A DNA stretch of 50,399 nucleotides from Saprospiraceae bacterium (GCA_026993525.1 JALWSS010000148.1:1-50399), one strand, 5' to 3'. Positions 33,234-42,629 are shown, counted from the stretch's first letter. Numbers and translations are program-made. The notes: a model not told the origin generated them from the letters alone.

Positions 33234-33324
33234 TCACCGGCGGCTGCGGCATCAATCTTTTCAAGCCCTGGCATGTTGGTATTCCCGTTTTCTGACCACC
33301 CGGCCACAGACCACAAACGCATTC

Positions 33325-34923
33325 ATGAGAATACAGAAATTCGATTACGCCTCCATTCCGCAATGTTCAACCATAGATGTAGCCTATGTTGGGGATTATC
33401 CGGCCCTGAGACCCTTCTTCAAATACCGGCCCGGGCTCGAAAGCTTTTCAGAAGTAATTAAAGACAAATCGAAAGAAAAGATCAACCGCAAGGTACTTGT
33501 CGAAGTCCTCACTGAACAATATCAACAATATTCACCCGCTGAGCCGGTCTTTGAGAACATTGCTTCGCTTCGCAACGACAACACTTTCACGGTGGTCACC
33601 GCCCACCAGCCCTGTCTGTTTACGGGTCCCCTGTACTATATCTTCAAAATTGTTTCCGCCGTCAATCTGGCCAGGCAGCTGAAAGCTGCTTATCCGGATT
33701 ACAACTTTGTGCCGGTGTTTATCTCCGGAGGGGAAGACCACGATTTTGAGGAGATCAATCATTGCCACCTGTTTGGAAGGACTTTGACATGGGAAAGCCA
33801 GGAAGCAGGCCCTGTCGGCCGGATGTCCACAGCAAGCCTGGCTCCGGTGCTGTCCGAATTGAAAGCGGTTCTGGGTGAACAGGAGCAGGCGAAGGCCCTG
33901 TACACCAGAATTGCCACCATCCACAAGGCCCATCCCGAATATGGCACGGCAGCCTGCCACCTGGCCCACGACCTCTTCAAGGAACAGGGGTTGGTTGTGC
34001 TCAACACCTTCGACGCACGGCTCAAACAACTGTTCATCAAAGAAATGAAAGAGGAAATCCTCGAACAGGTTTCCCGGCCATTGATCAACAGCACCATCGA
34101 AAAAATCATTGAGGCGGGTTATCACCCTCAGGCCACTCCACGGGAAATCAACTTTTTTTACCTGGGCGATGGGATTCGTGAGCGCATCGTATGGGAAGAC
34201 GATCGTTTTCTGGTGTTGAACACCGGCATCAACTTTTCCAGAATGGAAATGGAAGCGGAAATTGAGAACCACCCGGAGCGCTTCAGTCCCAACGTGGTGA
34301 TGCGCCCGCTTTTCCAGGAAAAAATACTGCCCAACCTGGCTTACATAGGCGGCGGTGGAGAACTGGCCTATTGGCTGGAACGCAAATCACAGTTCGAACA
34401 CTTCGGGATCAATTATCCCATGCTGGTGCGCCGCAGTTCTGCCATGTGGATTGACCGAAGCACTGCCAGAAAACTCAATAAACTTGGCTTTTCCGTTGAA
34501 GACATCTGGGATGATACCGATACCCTGATTCGCAAATACCTGGGAGAAAATGCGAGTGTTGAAATTGAATTGAACGAAGAGAAAAAAGCCGTGGAATCCA
34601 TTTTTTCCGAACTGGCGGACAAGACAAAACAGCTCGACCCGTCATTGGTGAAAACGGTACTGGCAGAACAGGCCAAAGTGATGAAATCACTCGGATCGCT
34701 CGAGGCCAGGTTGATCCGTGCCGGAAAACAGAAGCACGAAACTGCCGTGAAGCAAATCCGCACCGTAAAGGAAAAGTTGTTTCCCCGAAACGGCTTGCAG
34801 GAACGCCATGACAATTTCATTCCTTTCTATCTAAAATATCAGGAAGATTTCTTCAGGGTGCTGCTCGACAACCTGCACCCACTGGAGAAAAAGTTTGTGG
34901 TTGTGGTGGATGAAGACCGATGA
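33325..34923 (+). CDS. bshC: bacillithiol biosynthesis cysteine-adding enzyme
   Basis: A 532-residue enzyme proposed to add cysteine to glucosamine-malate, the last step of bacillithiol synthesis. Family blocks are clear: TVVTAHQPCLFTGPLYYIFKIVSA near the N-terminus, FISGGEDHDFEEINHCHLFG, AYIGGGGELAYWLERKSQFEHFG, and RRSSAMWIDRSTARKLNKLGF; a C-terminal coiled coil precedes the final FVVVVDEDR. Length is normal for the family. The frame is open upstream to 33172, but that part overlaps the previous gene. Its stop is two bases from the stop of the convergent coiled-coil gene. Confidence 0.93.
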   Translation: MRIQKFDYASIPQCSTIDVAYVGDYPALRPFFKYRPGLESFSEVIKDKSKEKINRKVLVEVLTEQYQQYSPAEPVFENIASLRNDNTFTVVTAHQPCLFTGPLYYIFKIVSAVNLARQLKAAYPDYNFVPVFISGGEDHDFEEINHCHLFGRTLTWESQEAGPVGRMSTASLAPVLSELKAVLGEQEQAKALYTRIATIHKAHPEYGTAACHLAHDLFKEQGLVVLNTFDARLKQLFIKEMKEEILEQVSRPLINSTIEKIIEAGYHPQATPREINFFYLGDGIRERIVWEDDRFLVLNTGINFSRMEMEAEIENHPERFSPNVVMRPLFQEKILPNLAYIGGGGELAYWLERKSQFEHFGINYPMLVRRSSAMWIDRSTARKLNKLGFSVEDIWDDTDTLIRKYLGENASVEIELNEEKKAVESIFSELADKTKQLDPSLVKTVLAEQAKVMKSLGSLEARLIRAGKQKHETAVKQIRTVKEKLFPRNGLQERHDNFIPFYLKYQEDFFRVLLDNLHPLEKKFVVVVDEDR

Positions 34924-34924
34924 C

Positions 34925-35395
34925 TCAGGAATCAATGCCCGCCTTTTCGGACTCGATGCCCCTCTTAAAAGCATTGATCAGTTCATCATCTGCGCCGCCG
35001 CCCTGTTCCGGTTGATTTTTGATGATCTTCACCAATGCCGGAGTATCGGGATTTTCTTCAACAGGGGTTGTTGGCAATGAAAGGTTCGGATTATTGTTTT
35101 CAACGATGCGGCCGTTGGAGGCAGGTTTGGGCTCGATGAGTTTTCGCTGCAAGTCAAAGACTTTTTGCTCGTAATCCAGCAACAGGTGTTGTAGGTTTTC
35201 TACGGTCAACGCATTGATTTCACTTTCTCTGGCCACCAATGCATGCCGGCTTTGCAACTCAGACAATTCATTTCCGAGTTGGGCATTCTCATCTTTCAGC
35301 GCTTTCATCTTTTCATTTTGAAGAAACCAGGCACTTGCAAAACCCAGAACGGCAGTGCCAAGCAAAGCGAGGAACAACAGGACAGGAAAGCTCAT
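34925..35395 (-). CDS. small membrane-anchored coiled-coil protein
   Basis: A 156-residue protein. An N-terminal membrane helix (VLLFLALLGTAVLGFASAWFL) is followed by a coiled coil (about 27-90) and a proline/asparagine-rich tail (about 92-156). I recognise no family. It lies 63 bp downstream of the OmpA-like gene in the same direction, so an envelope-linked role with that protein is possible. Confidence 0.65.
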   Translation of the reverse strand: MSFPVLLFLALLGTAVLGFASAWFLQNEKMKALKDENAQLGNELSELQSRHALVARESEINALTVENLQHLLLDYEQKVFDLQRKLIEPKPASNGRIVENNNPNLSLPTTPVEENPDTPALVKIIKNQPEQGGGADDELINAFKRGIESEKAGIDS

Positions 35396-35458
35396 AGTAT
35401 GTTGTTTAGTGTTTCAAGGGTGTAGTTTTCTCGAACAAATCAAGCGCAAGATAATATA

Positions 35459-36301
35459 TCATCCTTTAATCTTCAGCTCTACCTTGCTGAAATCGTCCGA
35501 TGGGCTTTCATGAAGTACAAAGCGCATGTCCACTTTCCGCCGGTCAAGCCCGTGTGTGAGCAGGTATTGCCTGACTGCGCGGGCCCGCAATTCAGCCAGG
35601 TTGTAAAGTGACTTTTGCTCTTCGATGCTGTTTGAAAAACCCGTCACCAGCAGCCTGTATCCTTCTTCCCGGTCAACGAGAACGATCAGGGAATCCAGCA
35701 AGGGCGGGGCTTTTTCCAGGGTCTCCTGCAATTCATACCTTCCTTCGGGAAAATGGAGTGTGAAGACCTTTTCCGCCTGGCTGGCGATGAATGATTTGAG
35801 CGAAACGGGCTTTTGCCGCCCTTCTTCCGAAAAATAAAATTGCACTGCGCCATGCAGACGACCTTCCACAGAAATGAGGTTGTCAACCCGTTCAGCTTCG
35901 GTAAATATCCTGCGGGGAGGGGCTCCGGCCGCAAGCAGCAGTCCCTTCACAGCCTCTGCCCTGGCAAGACCCAGGTCTTCGTAAGAAGTGGCGTTTTTTT
36001 CAAAACCGGCGCACAGCCCTTTCAAGTGCAAAAACAAGCCGGGGTGCGTACGCAGGTAACGACCGATGGAACCAAGAAGTTGGTGGTGCTCAGGATTGAG
36101 TTGAGGGATGGCTGTTGAAGGTCTGAATGAGAGCACTTCCTGCCCGGAATAACGAAACTGCCCGTGTTGAATCTGAAAAACAGGGGCTTGCTGGAGGGCG
36201 CGGTTGTAACAACCCAGGTACTCGCCAGAAAGGTACCACGACCAGAAGGCCACCCATACGACCATGGTGATGATAGCTGCCGGTGACAGGTACTTACTCA
36301 T
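35459..36301 (-). CDS. membrane-anchored protein with two OmpA-like regions
   Basis: A 280-residue protein. A hydrophobic N-terminal segment (ITMVVWVAFWSWYLSG) could be a membrane anchor. Two regions resemble the OmpA peptidoglycan-binding fold: residues about 75-145 (LLGSIGRYLRTHPGLFLHLKG...LGLARAEAVKGLLLAAG) and about 200-280 (LLDSLIVLVDREEGYRLLVTGFSN...NLAELRARAVRQYLLTHGLDRRKV). The second has the better family pattern (L-x-x-x-R-A-x-x-V). Two copies in one short protein are unusual. It may tether the envelope to peptidoglycan. Confidence 0.68.
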   Translation of the reverse strand: MSKYLSPAAIITMVVWVAFWSWYLSGEYLGCYNRALQQAPVFQIQHGQFRYSGQEVLSFRPSTAIPQLNPEHHQLLGSIGRYLRTHPGLFLHLKGLCAGFEKNATSYEDLGLARAEAVKGLLLAAGAPPRRIFTEAERVDNLISVEGRLHGAVQFYFSEEGRQKPVSLKSFIASQAEKVFTLHFPEGRYELQETLEKAPPLLDSLIVLVDREEGYRLLVTGFSNSIEEQKSLYNLAELRARAVRQYLLTHGLDRRKVDMRFVLHESPSDDFSKVELKIKG

Positions 36302-36411
36302 AGTATGCTGATGCCGCTTTGTTCTTGTTCAGGTATTGAGCCGGGTTCTGTTGCCGGCGTAAATGTAGCCCGAACAATTGGCATTTTATAGCAATCTGAT
36401 TCCGTGCACTT

Positions 36412-36454
36412 GACAAACAAAACTGCCGGCCCGGAAAAAAACCGGCCGGCAGTT
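36412..36454 (-). terminator. intrinsic terminator of pruA
   Basis: On the minus strand a perfect 11-bp GC-rich stem (36444-36454 with 36421-36431) with a T-containing loop is followed by TTTTGTTTG. It lies about 47 bp after the pruA stop. Confidence 0.75.
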
Positions 36455-36500
36455 GCACGTCATCTCTTGTGGGCCCTGGACAGAATTTCAGGTTCTGCAA

Positions 36501-38132
36501 TCATTCCTCACCGAGGAACGGGTAGCGATAGTCTGTCGGCGGATTGAAATTCTCCTTGATGGTACGGGGAGACACCCAACGCAACAGGTTCCAGACAGAG
36601 CCTGCTTTGTCATTGGTTCCGGAAGCCCGGGCCCCGCCGAATGGCTGCTGACCCACGACCGCTCCGGTAGGCTTGTCATTGATGTAAAAATTGCCGGCTG
36701 CGTGCCTCAGTTTGTCTTCGGCCAGCCTGGCTGCGCTGCGTTGGTTTGCAAAAACAGCTCCGGTCAGACCATAGGGAGAAGTTGAATCGAGCAGTTCCAG
36801 GGCCTCCTCATATTTTTCATCGTCGTAAACGTAAATCGTCAAAACCGGCCCGAAGATCTCCTCACACATGGTGCGGGTTTTCGGGTCTTTGGTCAGCAAC
36901 ACGGTGGGTTCGATGAAATAACCTTTTGCCTTGTCGTAGTTGCCTCCGGCAACAACTTCAATGTTGGGATCATTCTTTGCTTCGGCAATGTAATTGGTAA
37001 TCTTGTCAAAGGCTTTTTCATCAATAACCGCATTGATGAAATTGGTAAAATCTTCCGGGTTGCCCATTTTCATCGAATTCAAATCGGCGATCATGTATTC
37101 CTTTACCGACGGCCACATTGATTTTGGAATGTAGGCCCGGGAAGCGGCTGAGCATTTTTGTCCCTGGTATTCGAAAGCACCTCGGCTGAGCGCTGTGGCA
37201 ACTTGTTTGGCATTGGCACTCGAATGGGCGATGACGAAGTCCTTGCCGCCGGTTTCGCCAACGATCCTGGGATAACCTTTGTAGTTGGCAATGTTGGCCC
37301 CGATGGTCTTCCACAGGTGCTGAAAGGTCCCGGTGCTACCGGTGAAGTGCAAGCCGGCAAAATCGGGATGGGAGAATATCACCTCGCCGGCCACAGGCCC
37401 GTCAACGAATACGAGGTTGATGACCCCCGGAGGCAAACCGGCTTCCTCCAATACCTCCATGATGACGGCAGCCGAGTAGATTTGTGTGTTGGCAGGCTTC
37501 CACACCACTGTGTTGCCCATCAGTGCCGGGGAGCCCGGCAGGTTGCCGGCAATGGAAGTGAAGTTGAATGGGGTCAGGGCAAATACAAAACCCTCCAGTC
37601 CCCTGTAGTCCATGCGGTTCCAGATACCTCTGGCAGATTCGGGTTGTTGCTGATAGATCCCGGTCATAAATTGCACGTTGAACCGGTAGAAATCACAGAG
37701 CTCGGCAACGCAGTCAATCTCAGCCTGGAAGACATTTTTTGATTGCCCCAGCATGGTGGCAGCGTTCATCTTTGCCCGGTAGGGCCCTGCCAACAGGTCG
37801 GCCGCTTTAAGGAAAATGGCAGCGCGTTCTTGCCAGGGAGTGGCTTCCCATTCGGCCCTGGCGGCCAGTGCGGCATCAATTGCTTTGCTGACCAGCGCTG
37901 CATCGGCTTTGCCGTGGTAGCCAAGTACATGGCTCAGCTCGTGAGGAGGATGAATGGCATATCGGCCCTGGCCGAAAATCTTCTCGCCGCCAATGGTCAT
38001 GGGTATGTCCACAGCCTGGCTTTTCAATTCTTGTAGTTTGGCCTTCAATTCGGCCCGTTCAGGTGAGCCGGGAGCGTATGACAGTATCGGCTCATTGTAT
38101 GCTTTGGGAACAGTGAAAATTGCGTTTGACAT
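36501..38132 (-). CDS. pruA: 1-pyrroline-5-carboxylate dehydrogenase
   Basis: A 543-residue aldehyde dehydrogenase converting glutamate semialdehyde to glutamate in proline degradation. Recognition: FVFALTPFNFTSIAGNLPGSPALMGNTVVWKPA, catalytic Glu in RIVGETGGKDFVIAH, catalytic Cys327 in YQGQKCSAASR, and FGPVLTIYVYDD. N-terminal sequence IFTVPKAYNEPILSYAPGSPERAEL is characteristic of the glutamate semialdehyde subgroup. Length is typical. The proline dehydrogenase gene is not adjacent. The 204-bp gap upstream shows no gene. Confidence 0.95.
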   Translation of the reverse strand: MSNAIFTVPKAYNEPILSYAPGSPERAELKAKLQELKSQAVDIPMTIGGEKIFGQGRYAIHPPHELSHVLGYHGKADAALVSKAIDAALAARAEWEATPWQERAAIFLKAADLLAGPYRAKMNAATMLGQSKNVFQAEIDCVAELCDFYRFNVQFMTGIYQQQPESARGIWNRMDYRGLEGFVFALTPFNFTSIAGNLPGSPALMGNTVVWKPANTQIYSAAVIMEVLEEAGLPPGVINLVFVDGPVAGEVIFSHPDFAGLHFTGSTGTFQHLWKTIGANIANYKGYPRIVGETGGKDFVIAHSSANAKQVATALSRGAFEYQGQKCSAASRAYIPKSMWPSVKEYMIADLNSMKMGNPEDFTNFINAVIDEKAFDKITNYIAEAKNDPNIEVVAGGNYDKAKGYFIEPTVLLTKDPKTRTMCEEIFGPVLTIYVYDDEKYEEALELLDSTSPYGLTGAVFANQRSAARLAEDKLRHAAGNFYINDKPTGAVVGQQPFGGARASGTNDKAGSVWNLLRWVSPRTIKENFNPPTDYRYPFLGEE

Positions 38133-38336
38133 GGTGTGATGTGTATTTGGATTAAATGGTTATCAGAATTCAAATGAAATTGTGCCCGGCGAATCACTGG
38201 GGCCGGTGAGCGCCCCCGGGGCATTCTCCCTGCCCGCCAGGAGTGCTGTGGCAAAACCGCTCTGAATCAGCGCCGCTGTGGCTGTTCGGGGCAGGCAAAG
38301 GTAGTAAAATCAGGTGGCCGGATGGGGGTACAAAAG

Positions 38337-39053
38337 TCACCCTCCGGTCATAGCTCTCTCCAGGATAAGGGCCTTCAACTGGCGGTGGTTGCTGACCTCA
38401 AATTTGGGCCGGTGGCCCGACAGGTTTTCTTTGCCCGAAGGGTTGAACCACACCGTGTCCACTCCATAGTTATTGCCTCCCTGGATATCTGATTGCAGGC
38501 TGTCACCCACCACAAGGCATTCGGTTTTGTCCGGCCGGCCGGCTTCATCAAAGGCGTGGTCAAAGAATCGCCCGTCAGGTTTGGCTACGCCTATTTCGTC
38601 GGAAATGACGATGGCGTCAAACCATTGCTCCATCCCGGCATTTGCGAAGCGAGGGCGTTGAACTTCCTTGAGGCCGTTTGTGATCAGGAAAAGGCGGAAT
38701 CCCGTGCTTTTCAAATCATCCAGCACTGCTTTGGCACCTTCGATAAAATGGGAGGATTGGGAAAGCAGATACAGGTAGCGCTTGCTCAGCAATTCCGGTT
38801 CCCGGTATTCGCCAATGGCTTCCAGGAAGCGTTCAAAGCGCAGCAGTCGCAGTTCAGGTGCAGTGATCTCCTTGCGTTCAAAGGCCTGCCACACATCGTG
38901 GTTGATGCGGTGGTAGATATCAAGGCTCTGTTCTGTTACCGGAAGTTTATACTCTTCAAGTGTTTGCCCGAGGGCAATTGTTGCGGAGCGACGAAAATCA
39001 AGAATGGTATCATCGGCATCGAAAAAGATGCTGGAATATCTGCGTTCAGCCAT
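38337..39053 (-). CDS. YjjG-family HAD nucleotidase
   Basis: A 238-residue HAD-superfamily hydrolase. Motif I is FFDADDTILDF (nucleophile Asp and acid/base Asp), motif II is LFLITNGLKEVQ, and motif III/IV is VAKPDGRFFDHAF...CLVVGDSLQSDIQGGNNYG. The IFFDADDTILDF start and the LITNGLKEVQ loop are typical of YjjG, a pyrimidine nucleoside 5'-monophosphatase that removes noncanonical nucleotides. The start overlaps the antiporter stop by 8 bp. Confidence 0.88.
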   Translation of the reverse strand: MAERRYSSIFFDADDTILDFRRSATIALGQTLEEYKLPVTEQSLDIYHRINHDVWQAFERKEITAPELRLLRFERFLEAIGEYREPELLSKRYLYLLSQSSHFIEGAKAVLDDLKSTGFRLFLITNGLKEVQRPRFANAGMEQWFDAIVISDEIGVAKPDGRFFDHAFDEAGRPDKTECLVVGDSLQSDIQGGNNYGVDTVWFNPSGKENLSGHRPKFEVSNHRQLKALILERAMTGG

Positions 39054-40014
39054 TGACGAAGATTAGTGAAACGATGTAAGCAACATATAAAAAAACATAA
39101 AGACCGCCGGCCCTCCGGCCAATTCTGCGGGGAGAGTAGATCTGAGAAGTGACAAACAGCAGGATACTTGCAAGCACGACAACCCCCAGGTCGTGGTTCA
39201 TCAAAGGCGTCTGGAAAGGCAAAGGTTTGATGATGGAGGTAACCCCCAGGATCAGGAACACATTCAGGATATTGGAGCCGATCACGTTGCCGATGGCCAT
39301 CCCTGTCTGCTTTTTGTAAGCCGCAACAACGGATGTGGCCAATTCCGGCAGTGAGGTGCCAATGGCCACTATGGTCAGGCCGATGATCCGGTCGCTCAGG
39401 CCGGCGGTTTTGGCAATGCCGATGGCACCGTCAACCAGAAATTGCCCGCCGAAATAAAGCCCCACAGCACCGATAACAAACAGTGCCACTCCGATGTAAA
39501 CGGGTTTGGGCTTGAATTCCTGGGCAGGCTCCGGGTTGAACTTGGCCATTTCAAACGTGTACACCATGAAAATGACCAGGAAACAAAGCAGTACCAGGCC
39601 ATCGCTCATGGAGATCAGGTTGCCGTCGTGGTCGTGGTTGAACCAGACGTCGTTGGCCATGATGCCCAACACGACCACCGCCAGCAAACTGAAGGGAATC
39701 TCCTTCCACTGTGTGTTGACCGAAAGGGTAAGCGGCCGGATCAGTGCAGCCACGCCCAATATGAGCAGAATGTTGGAAATGTTGGAGCCGATCACGTTTC
39801 CTATTGCCAGACCGGTACTTCCCTTGATGGCTGAAAACACATTGATGACCAGCTCCGGCATCGAGGTGCCGAAAGCCACTACCGTCAGGCCAATGATGAG
39901 ATCGGAAATGTTGAATCGCTTCGCAATGGAGGAGGCACCATCCACCAGGATCTTTGCACCGTAGAGTATAATTGCAAAACCTGCAATGAGAGAGATCACA
40001 TCACTTATCATCAC
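39046..40014 (-). CDS. calcium/sodium antiporter (CaCA family)
   Basis: A 322-residue inner-membrane antiporter with two homologous halves, each with the family alpha-repeat: GTSMPELVINVFSAIKGSTGLAIGN...GSNISNILLILG and GTSLPELATSVVAAYKKQTGMAIGN...GSNILNVFLILG. About ten membrane helices are evident. These repeats form the ion site that exchanges Na+ for Ca2+. It is the middle gene of a coaD-antiporter-yjjG unit with overlapping ends. Confidence 0.93.
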   Translation of the reverse strand: MMISDVISLIAGFAIILYGAKILVDGASSIAKRFNISDLIIGLTVVAFGTSMPELVINVFSAIKGSTGLAIGNVIGSNISNILLILGVAALIRPLTLSVNTQWKEIPFSLLAVVVLGIMANDVWFNHDHDGNLISMSDGLVLLCFLVIFMVYTFEMAKFNPEPAQEFKPKPVYIGVALFVIGAVGLYFGGQFLVDGAIGIAKTAGLSDRIIGLTIVAIGTSLPELATSVVAAYKKQTGMAIGNVIGSNILNVFLILGVTSIIKPLPFQTPLMNHDLGVVVLASILLFVTSQIYSPRRIGRRAGGLYVFLYVAYIVSLIFVNG

Positions 40015-40474
40015 CTGCCGGTATTTTGATTTCTGAGGGAATGAAAGGCCTTACATCACCACCACCCCGGATGATCTCCCTGACGATGGTGGAACTGATG
40101 TGTGAAAATTCCGGATGGCTGATGAGGAAAACGGTGTCGAGTTCGTGGCCAACCGTATAATTGAGTTGTGCTATGGTTTTCTCGTAGTCAAAGTCAGAAG
40201 CGCTGCGAAGGCCCCGTATTAGGTACCGGGCACCTATCGAATTGCAATAGTGAGCAGTCAGCCCCTTAAAGCTGTCAACATCCACTTTGTCTTCCGTGGC
40301 GAACACTTTTTCCAGCCAGGCCATGCGCTGTTCCAGCGAATACAAGGTTTTCTTCTGAGAATTGACCCCAACGGCAACCACCACCTTGTCGAAGAGCGGC
40401 AGGGCACGCCTTACGATGTCCACATGCCCGACGGTAATGGGATCAAAAGAACCGGGGAAAACTGCAATGCGCAT
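40001..40474 (-). CDS. coaD: phosphopantetheine adenylyltransferase
   Basis: A 157-residue enzyme of coenzyme A synthesis that adenylates 4'-phosphopantetheine. The nucleotidyltransferase motif T/H-x-G-H appears in FPGSFDPITVGHVDIV, RGLRSASDFDYE forms the substrate-binding block, and ISSTIVREIIRGGGDV is the C-terminal motif. Length and motifs are canonical. It overlaps the antiporter start by 14 bp, so the three minus-strand genes are translationally linked. Confidence 0.96.
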   Translation of the reverse strand: MRIAVFPGSFDPITVGHVDIVRRALPLFDKVVVAVGVNSQKKTLYSLEQRMAWLEKVFATEDKVDVDSFKGLTAHYCNSIGARYLIRGLRSASDFDYEKTIAQLNYTVGHELDTVFLISHPEFSHISSTIVREIIRGGGDVRPFIPSEIKIPAGDDK

Positions 40475-40562
40475 AAAAAAGAGGTAGGTGATTGAAAATT
40501 ATCCGGGTGGCAAAGATTGGAATTTTTGAGTTCGCGTCAAATTGCAGGCAGCCGGCCGGCTG

Positions 40563-41075
40563 TCATTTCAATGCCAGCATTCTTTTGTAAATCCGGTAGT
40601 TCTCGTCGTCAAAACACACAAAAATGACCTCCTTCGGCAAATCAGACGCATTGAGAAAACCACTAACGGTGCGGATGGCAATTTCCGCAGCTTTTTCCTT
40701 CGGAAAACCATAGACCCCGGTGCTGATGTTCGGAAAAGCTATGCGCCCCAGGCTGTACTTTGCTGCCAGTTTCAGGCTGTTGCGGTAAGCGTCAGCCAGC
40801 AGCTTTTCCGCCTGCTCCGGCGGCATGGTGCCATATACCGGCCCCACGGTGTGAATGACGTATCTGGCCGGCAACCGGAAGCCGGGAGTGAGCCTGGCAG
40901 CTCCCGTTTCACATCCGTTCAGCTTCCGGCAGTATTCCAACAGCTCCGGCCCGGCGGCCCGGTGGATGGCGCCGTCCACCCCTCCCCCACCCAACAGGCT
41001 ACGGTTGGCGGCATTCACGATGGCATCTGCCGCCAGTTGGGTTATATCGCCCTGGATCAGTTTGATACGTGACAT
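40563..41075 (-). CDS. macro-domain ADP-ribose hydrolase (YmdB-like)
   Basis: A 170-residue macro-domain protein that binds or hydrolyses ADP-ribose derivatives such as O-acetyl-ADP-ribose. Signatures: IKLIQGDITQLAADAIVNAANRSLLGGGGVDGAIH, HTVGPVYG, and AFPNISTGVYGFPKEKAAEIAI. The start is taken at 41075 (MSRIKLIQGD). The frame stays open another 198 codons through the repeats at 41076-41314 and beyond, but that portion is repeat-derived and partly antisense to pfkA. It is immediately preceded by an 8/9-nt tandem array, 88 bp upstream of coaD. Confidence 0.92.
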   Translation of the reverse strand: MSRIKLIQGDITQLAADAIVNAANRSLLGGGGVDGAIHRAAGPELLEYCRKLNGCETGAARLTPGFRLPARYVIHTVGPVYGTMPPEQAEKLLADAYRNSLKLAAKYSLGRIAFPNISTGVYGFPKEKAAEIAIRTVSGFLNASDLPKEVIFVCFDDENYRIYKRMLALK

Positions 41076-41183
41076 GTTGAAATTGTTGAAATTGTTGAAA
41101 TTGTTGAATTGTTGAAATTGTTGAAGTGTTGAAGTGTTGAAGTGTTGAAGTGTTGAAGTGTTGAAGTGTTGAAGTGTTGAAGG
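41076..41183. repeat. tandem 8/9-nt array (GTTGAAATT and GTTGAAGT)
   Basis: Starting one base upstream of the macro-domain start codon: GTTGAAATT three times, GTTGAATT, GTTGAAATT, then seven exact copies of GTTGAAGT (41120-41175) and GTTGAAGG. Eight-base units are not multiples of three, so copy number changes would alter any frame or promoter spacing. Confidence 0.9.
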
Positions 41184-41314
41184 TCGTGAGCTTGCCTCAC
41201 GATCCCGAACTTGATTCGGGATTGAAGGTCGTGAGCTTGTCTCACGATCCCGGGCTTGATCCGGGATTGAAGGTCGCGAGCTTGTCTCACGATCCCGGGC
41301 TTGATCCGGGATAG
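41180..41314. repeat. three tandem 45-bp units with paired hairpins
   Basis: Copies begin at 41180, 41225 and 41270. Each has CGTGAG-type arms around CTTGT/GCTTG (CGTGAG...CTCACG) and a TCCCGRR...YYCGGGA hairpin (first copy ATCCCGAA-CTTGA-TTCGGGAT, 41202-41222). Units are 15 codons long and read RPSIPDQARDRETSS in the frame of the macro gene. They follow the short tandem array. Confidence 0.88.
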
Positions 41315-41414
41315 AGATTGTTGAAACCAGGAACAAGAGAATTGCGCTCAAATTCCCTTCTTTTGCAATTAACCGGCAATTTGCCGAAGGTGAGAAAAAA
41401 AACAAACTGCAAGT

Positions 41415-42521
41415 ATGAAGAAAATCCTCATTGCCACCGGAGGTGGCGACTGCCCCGGCCTCAACGCTGTCATAAGGGCTGTGACCAAAGCTGCAAAGAA
41501 GAGCAAAGAATGGGAGGTTTGGGGAAGTATCGAGGCCTTCAATGGCATTCTGAAATACCCTCCGGAAATTGTAAAACTGACCCGGAAGAAAACGGCCGGA
41601 ATCCATGTGCGCGGAGGCACCATTCTGAAAACTACCAACAAAGGCAACCCGTTGGCCTGGCCGGTACAACAGGAAGACGGAAACTGGACCACCATTGACC
41701 GCTCCGATGAACTGATCGACAACATCCGGAAACTGGGCATCGATGCCGTCATCAACATCGGGGGTGACGGCAGCCAGCGCATCTCGCAGGCGCTTTTTGA
41801 AAAAGGACTTCCGGTAATCGGCGTTCCGAAAACGATTGACAACGACCTCTCAGCAACTGACCTGACCTTCGGCTTCTCCACTGCCGTACAAATTGCCACC
41901 GATGCCTTCGACAAGCTGGTCTCCACCGCAGAAAGCCATCACCGGGTGATGATACTGGAGGTGATGGGAAGAGACGCCGGGTGGATTGCCCTGCACACCG
42001 CCATCGCCGGAGGCGCTGAGGTTTGCCTCATCCCTGAGATCCCTTTTCACATTGACAAGATCATGGAGAAAATCCTGAAACGATACAACAAAGGCCGGGG
42101 CTTTGCCAATATCGTCATTGCCGAAGGGGCAAAGCCCGTTGGCGGCTCCGTGATTGGTGAAAAAGCCCGCGACATTGGCGACCCTCACGTGAAACTCGGA
42201 GGCGTGGGCAACTACCTCCGGTGGATGCTGGAAGAAAACAACTGCCCGGCACAGGTGCGCACCACCATCCTCGGGCACGTCCAACGGGGAGGCACCCCCA
42301 TCGCTTTTGACCGCATCCTGGCAACAAGCATGGGGGTCAAGGCATTCGAATTGGCCAGAACCGGCCAATTCGGCCAAATGGTCACTTTCAAAAACAACAA
42401 CATCGAAAGCGCCCCCCTGACCGAAGCCATCAGTAAATACAAATACCTCGACCCAAACCACTACCTCATACGAACGGCCAGGTCTATCGGGATTGAGTTC
42501 GGGGAAGGGAGTAGGGAGTAG
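41415..42521 (+). CDS. pfkA: 6-phosphofructokinase
   Basis: A 368-residue glycolytic kinase. Signatures: [76 protein letters not shown] and [15 protein letters not shown]. The GGDGS carries Gly at the position equivalent to E. coli 104 (ATP use) while PKTIDND has Lys at position 124, seen in pyrophosphate or group III enzymes; ATP dependence is more likely but not proved. The last four residues and the stop codon are encoded by the 7-nt repeat array at 42511. Confidence 0.93.
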   Translation: MKKILIATGGGDCPGLNAVIRAVTKAAKKSKEWEVWGSIEAFNGILKYPPEIVKLTRKKTAGIHVRGGTILKTTNKGNPLAWPVQQEDGNWTTIDRSDELIDNIRKLGIDAVINIGGDGSQRISQALFEKGLPVIGVPKTIDNDLSATDLTFGFSTAVQIATDAFDKLVSTAESHHRVMILEVMGRDAGWIALHTAIAGGAEVCLIPEIPFHIDKIMEKILKRYNKGRGFANIVIAEGAKPVGGSVIGEKARDIGDPHVKLGGVGNYLRWMLEENNCPAQVRTTILGHVQRGGTPIAFDRILATSMGVKAFELARTGQFGQMVTFKNNNIESAPLTEAISKYKYLDPNHYLIRTARSIGIEFGEGSRE

Positions 42522-42621
42522 GGAGTAGGGAGTAGGGAGTAGGGAGTAGGGAGTAGGGAGTAGGGAGTAGGGTGTAGGGAGTAGGGTGTAGGGAGTAGGG
42601 AGTAGGGTGTAGGGAGTAGGG
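42511..42621. repeat. 7-nt tandem array (GTAGGGA/GTAGGGT)
   Basis: About 16 units of GTAGGGA with some GTAGGGT/GTAGGGTGT variants. The second unit contains the pfkA stop codon TAG (42519-42521). Units of the same type occur at 49640-49870 and 50120-50310. Confidence 0.9.
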
Positions 42622-42629
42622 TTAACCCA

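Noticed and set aside
41075-41669. Extended N-terminus of the macro-domain gene through the repeats
   Set aside because: The extension is low-complexity repeat sequence, partly antisense to pfkA, and the family begins at 41075.
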